DNA of 7,158 nt from DASZVN01 sp035547055 (GTDB taxonomy: Bacteria > Pseudomonadota > Alphaproteobacteria > Rhizobiales > Methylopilaceae), in assembly GCA_035547055.1 (NCBI GenBank), contig DASZVN010000189.1, positions 1 to 7,158 on the forward strand, in the 5' to 3' direction. The number at the start of each line of letters is the position of its first letter. Positions within the stretch are counted from its first letter, which is position 1. Both the position numbers and the translations under genes were made by a program. Below are positions 5,651 to 7,158 of this stretch, in pieces. A model generated the notes under the pieces. The model did no database searches. It was not told the DNA's origin and was given only the letters and a program-made list of their open reading frames with translations.

Positions 5651-6223
5651 ATGTCCGAAGAGTTTCCCGCCTGGCACGGCACCACCATCCTGCATGTCCG
5701 CAAGGGCGGCATCGTCGCGATCGGCGGCGACGGCCAGGTCACGATGGGCCAGACCGTGGTGAAGCACGGCGCCAAGAAGGTGCGCCGCCTCGCCGGCGGC
5801 CAGGTGATCGGCGGCTTCGCCGGCGCCACCGCCGACGCCTTCACCCTGTTCGAGCGGCTGGAATCGAAGCTCGAGCAGCACCCCGGCCAGCTTCTCCGCG
5901 CCGCGGTCGAGCTCGCCAAGGACTGGCGCACCGACCGCTATCTCCGCCGCCTCGAGGCGATGATGATCGTGGCCGACCGCGAGACCAGCCTCGTCCTGTC
6001 CGGCACCGGCGACGTGCTCGAGCCCGAGAACGGCGTCGCCGGCATCGGCTCGGGCGGCAATTTCGCCCTCGCCGCGGCCCGCGCGCTCGCCGACACCGAC
6101 CTTGCGGCCGAGGCGATCGTCCGCCGCAGCATGGCAATCGCCGCCGAGATCTGCGTCTACACCAACACCCGCCTCACGCTGGAGACGCTCGACGGCGCCC
6201 GGCCGGCGCCCGACGCGTCGTGA
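5651..6223 (+). CDS. hslV: ATP-dependent protease proteolytic subunit HslV (ClpQ)
   Basis: Threonine peptidase (family T1) that forms the double hexameric proteolytic core of the HslUV (ClpYQ) protease in the cytoplasm; the HslU ATPase unfolds substrates for it. The 190-residue protein has a 10-residue propeptide MSEEFPAWHG, after which T11 should become the N-terminal nucleophile (GTTILHV). Counting from T11, the catalytic D17 and K33 of the family fall on D27 and K43. Other hallmarks are GDGQVTMG, KKVRRL, GGFAGATADAFTLFE (54-68), ELAKDWRTD (87-95), IGSGG (132-136) and VYTNT (169-173). The ATG has GGAG 5 nt upstream. No hslU gene follows: the next gene is convergent and unrelated, so hslU must lie outside the window. 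hslV diverges from hisB with a large palindrome in between. Confidence 0.97.
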   Translation: MSEEFPAWHGTTILHVRKGGIVAIGGDGQVTMGQTVVKHGAKKVRRLAGGQVIGGFAGATADAFTLFERLESKLEQHPGQLLRAAVELAKDWRTDRYLRRLEAMMIVADRETSLVLSGTGDVLEPENGVAGIGSGGNFALAAARALADTDLAAEAIVRRSMAIAAEICVYTNTRLTLETLDGARPAPDAS

Positions 6224-6240
6224 GCGGCGGGCGCTGCGCG

Positions 6241-6600
6241 TCAGCCGTCCCAGGCCTGCACGATGGTCTCGCGGGCGACCCGCCCGTTCTTCAGCTCCAT
6301 CATCGAGGAGCAGAACACCTTGGTGCCGTCCGGGTAGGCACAGCTCTCGGTGTAGGCGACGCGATCGCCCTCGGCGAGGCCGGATTCGAAGCGGTGGGTC
6401 ATGTCGCGTCCGCAGATGTCGTCGAAGAACGCCGCGATCGCCTCGCGCCCGCGGATCTCGCGCGGCGTCGACGGCGGATGGTCGCGGTCGATGATCCGGA
6501 CGACGGCGTCGTCGCGATAGAGCTCGCTCATCGCCCTGCCGTCGCGGCCTTCGATGGCGCGGCGGAGATCGCTGACGGAAACGGTGTTGGCAACGGCCAT
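6241..6600 (-). CDS. NTF2-like / SnoaL-like domain protein
   Basis: Small soluble protein of 119 residues with the look of the NTF2-like (SnoaL-like) alpha+beta fold. An N-terminal helix SVSDLRRAIEGRDGRAMSELY is followed by the strand DDAVVRIIDR, then a helix with IRGREAIAAFFDDI, and C-terminal strands HRFESGL, RVAYTESCAYP, VFCSSMMELKNGRVARETIVQAW. The pattern of a cavity-lining WAxxxxxxDavvR-like strand and G-x-E-A-I is typical of the fold. The fold hosts enzymes, binding proteins and stress-related proteins, so the substrate cannot be assigned. The ATG has a strong AGGGAGGA 5 nt upstream. It is convergent with hslV, with 17 nt between their stops, and divergent from the DUF2585 gene, so it is probably its own transcript. 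Confidence 0.85.
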   Translation of the reverse strand: MAVANTVSVSDLRRAIEGRDGRAMSELYRDDAVVRIIDRDHPPSTPREIRGREAIAAFFDDICGRDMTHRFESGLAEGDRVAYTESCAYPDGTKVFCSSMMELKNGRVARETIVQAWDG

Positions 6601-6713
6601 GGCGGTCCTCCCTGCCGGTTGCCCGGCACTTCGGCCCCAGCCCCCGTCCGCGGGATTATGCGGGCGCTCCGCCGGCCCCTAGAAGTTCGCCTTTCGGCGA
6701 TGACGGAACGCGC
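6601..6713. other. Divergent intergenic region, NTF2-like gene and DUF2585 gene
   Basis: These 113 nt must hold the promoters of two diverging genes, but I find no convincing -35/-10 pair on either strand. A small stem TCGCC-TTTC-GGCGA at 6687-6700 lies just before the DUF2585 start and could influence its translation. The strong ribosome site of the minus-strand gene is at its left edge. Confidence 0.4.
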
Positions 6714-7158
6714 GTGACGCCCGCCTCGACTCAACCGGCGGCCCCGGCCCGGCCGTTCCCCCTCCGCCGCGGCCTCGCCGTCGCCGCGGCGATCGTTGCG
6801 TTCCAGGCGATGGTGCTGTGGCTGATGGGCCGCGTGCCGATCTGCACCTGCGGCATCGTCAGGCTGTGGACCGGCGCGGTGATCAGCGCGGAGAACTCGC
6901 AGCAGATCACCGACTGGTACAGCTTCTCCCACCTGATCCACGGCTTCCTGTTCTATCTCCTGTTCCGGCTGCTGCTGCCGAAGGCGCCGCTCGGCCTCCG
7001 CCTGATCCCCGCGGTCAGCCTCGAGACCCTCTGGGAGATCGTCGAGAACTCGCCGTGGATCATCGAGCGCTACCGCGCCGCCACCATCTCGCTGCACTAT
7101 TTCGGCGACAGCATCCTCAACTCGGTGTCGGACACGCTGGTCGCGACGCTGGGCTTTT
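6714..7158 (+). CDS. DUF2585 (UPF0314) membrane protein, 3' end cut by window edge
   Basis: Inner-membrane protein of unknown function; 148 codons are visible before the right edge, and the family is somewhat longer. Recognisable conserved blocks are PICTCG (42-47), ENSQQITDWYSFSHLIHG (60-77), WEIVENSPWII (107-117) and a segment with LHYFGDSILNSVSDT (127-141). Hydrophobic segments lie near 20-38 (LAVAAAIVAFQAMVLWLMG), 73-89 and 94-105. The paired cysteines C45 and C47, the histidines H73 and H76, and the acidic ENS motifs are the most conserved-looking polar residues in the membrane region. I chose GTG at 6714 because it allows a short proline-rich cytoplasmic N-terminus before the first helix. 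The ribosome site is weak (GGAA), so the next in-frame ATG at residue 32 cannot be wholly excluded, but that start would lose most of the first helix. Confidence 0.88.
   Translation, partial: MTPASTQPAAPARPFPLRRGLAVAAAIVAFQAMVLWLMGRVPICTCGIVRLWTGAVISAENSQQITDWYSFSHLIHGFLFYLLFRLLLPKAPLGLRLIPAVSLETLWEIVENSPWIIERYRAATISLHYFGDSILNSVSDTLVATLGF

Noticed and set aside
6200..6260. A bidirectional terminator between hslV and the NTF2-like gene
   Set aside because: Only 17 nt separate the two stops, and I found no stem followed by a T-run on either strand.
5557..6717. A 386-codon plus-strand open frame overlapping hslV in another frame
   Set aside because: It starts inside the inverted repeat, is Arg/Pro-rich, and runs through hslV and the antisense of the NTF2-like gene. 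It is a composition artefact.
6528..7097. A 189-codon minus-strand open frame opposite the DUF2585 gene
   Set aside because: Its sequence is polar and low-complexity (Glu/Gln/Arg/Gly-rich) whereas the plus strand gives the conserved DUF2585 motifs.
1..7158. A previously undescribed defence, mobile or biosynthetic system
   Set aside because: Apart from one unknown membrane gene and known DUF families, all genes are conserved housekeeping genes. There is no transposase, integrase, toxin-antitoxin pair, nuclease or reverse transcriptase.

Overview
The window is a GC-rich stretch of an alphaproteobacterial chromosome. The organism call rests on three things: the gene order coaA-hisE-hisF-hisA-hisH-DUF2628-hisB on one strand with hslV diverging, which recurs in Hyphomicrobiales/Rhizobiales and relatives; a DUF2585 (UPF0314) gene, a family I associate with the same group; and dispersed palindromes of the kind common in these genomes. 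I cannot name a genus from the sequence alone.

Layout: about three quarters of the window (1-5449) is one minus-strand gene cluster read from right to left: hisB, a DUF2628 membrane protein, hisH, an unrecognised five-helix membrane protein, hisA, hisF, hisE and coaA, which runs off the left edge a few codons short of its end. To the right, hslV is transcribed divergently from hisB. After hslV comes a convergent small NTF2/SnoaL-like gene on the minus strand, and then a divergent plus-strand DUF2585 membrane protein cut by the right edge.

Function: HisE removes pyrophosphate from phosphoribosyl-ATP. HisA isomerises the aminoaldose ProFAR to the ketose PRFAR. HisH supplies ammonia from glutamine to HisF, which closes the imidazole ring to give IGP plus AICAR. 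HisB dehydrates IGP. The other histidine genes (hisG, hisD, hisC, hisI, the phosphatase) are not here, so the pathway is split over several loci. CoaA, the first enzyme of coenzyme A synthesis, is probably co-transcribed. Several junctions are tight (hisA/hisF 3 nt, hisE/coaA 5 nt, hisB/DUF2628 5 nt, DUF2628/hisH overlapping), which supports translational coupling.

The non-coding content is more distinctive than the genes. Every long gap in the his cluster carries a palindromic or repeat-derived element, and they look like different families: a near-perfect inverted repeat in front of hslV, a compound C/G-rich hairpin cluster between hisH and the unknown membrane gene, a REP-like hairpin between that gene and hisA, and a degenerate one between hisF and hisE. 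The unknown membrane gene is thus bracketed by repeats, and its stop codon lies at the edge of one. There is no gene-free stretch over 300 bases. I see no tRNA, rRNA, CRISPR array, transposase or novel multi-gene system; the window is mostly conserved housekeeping DNA.
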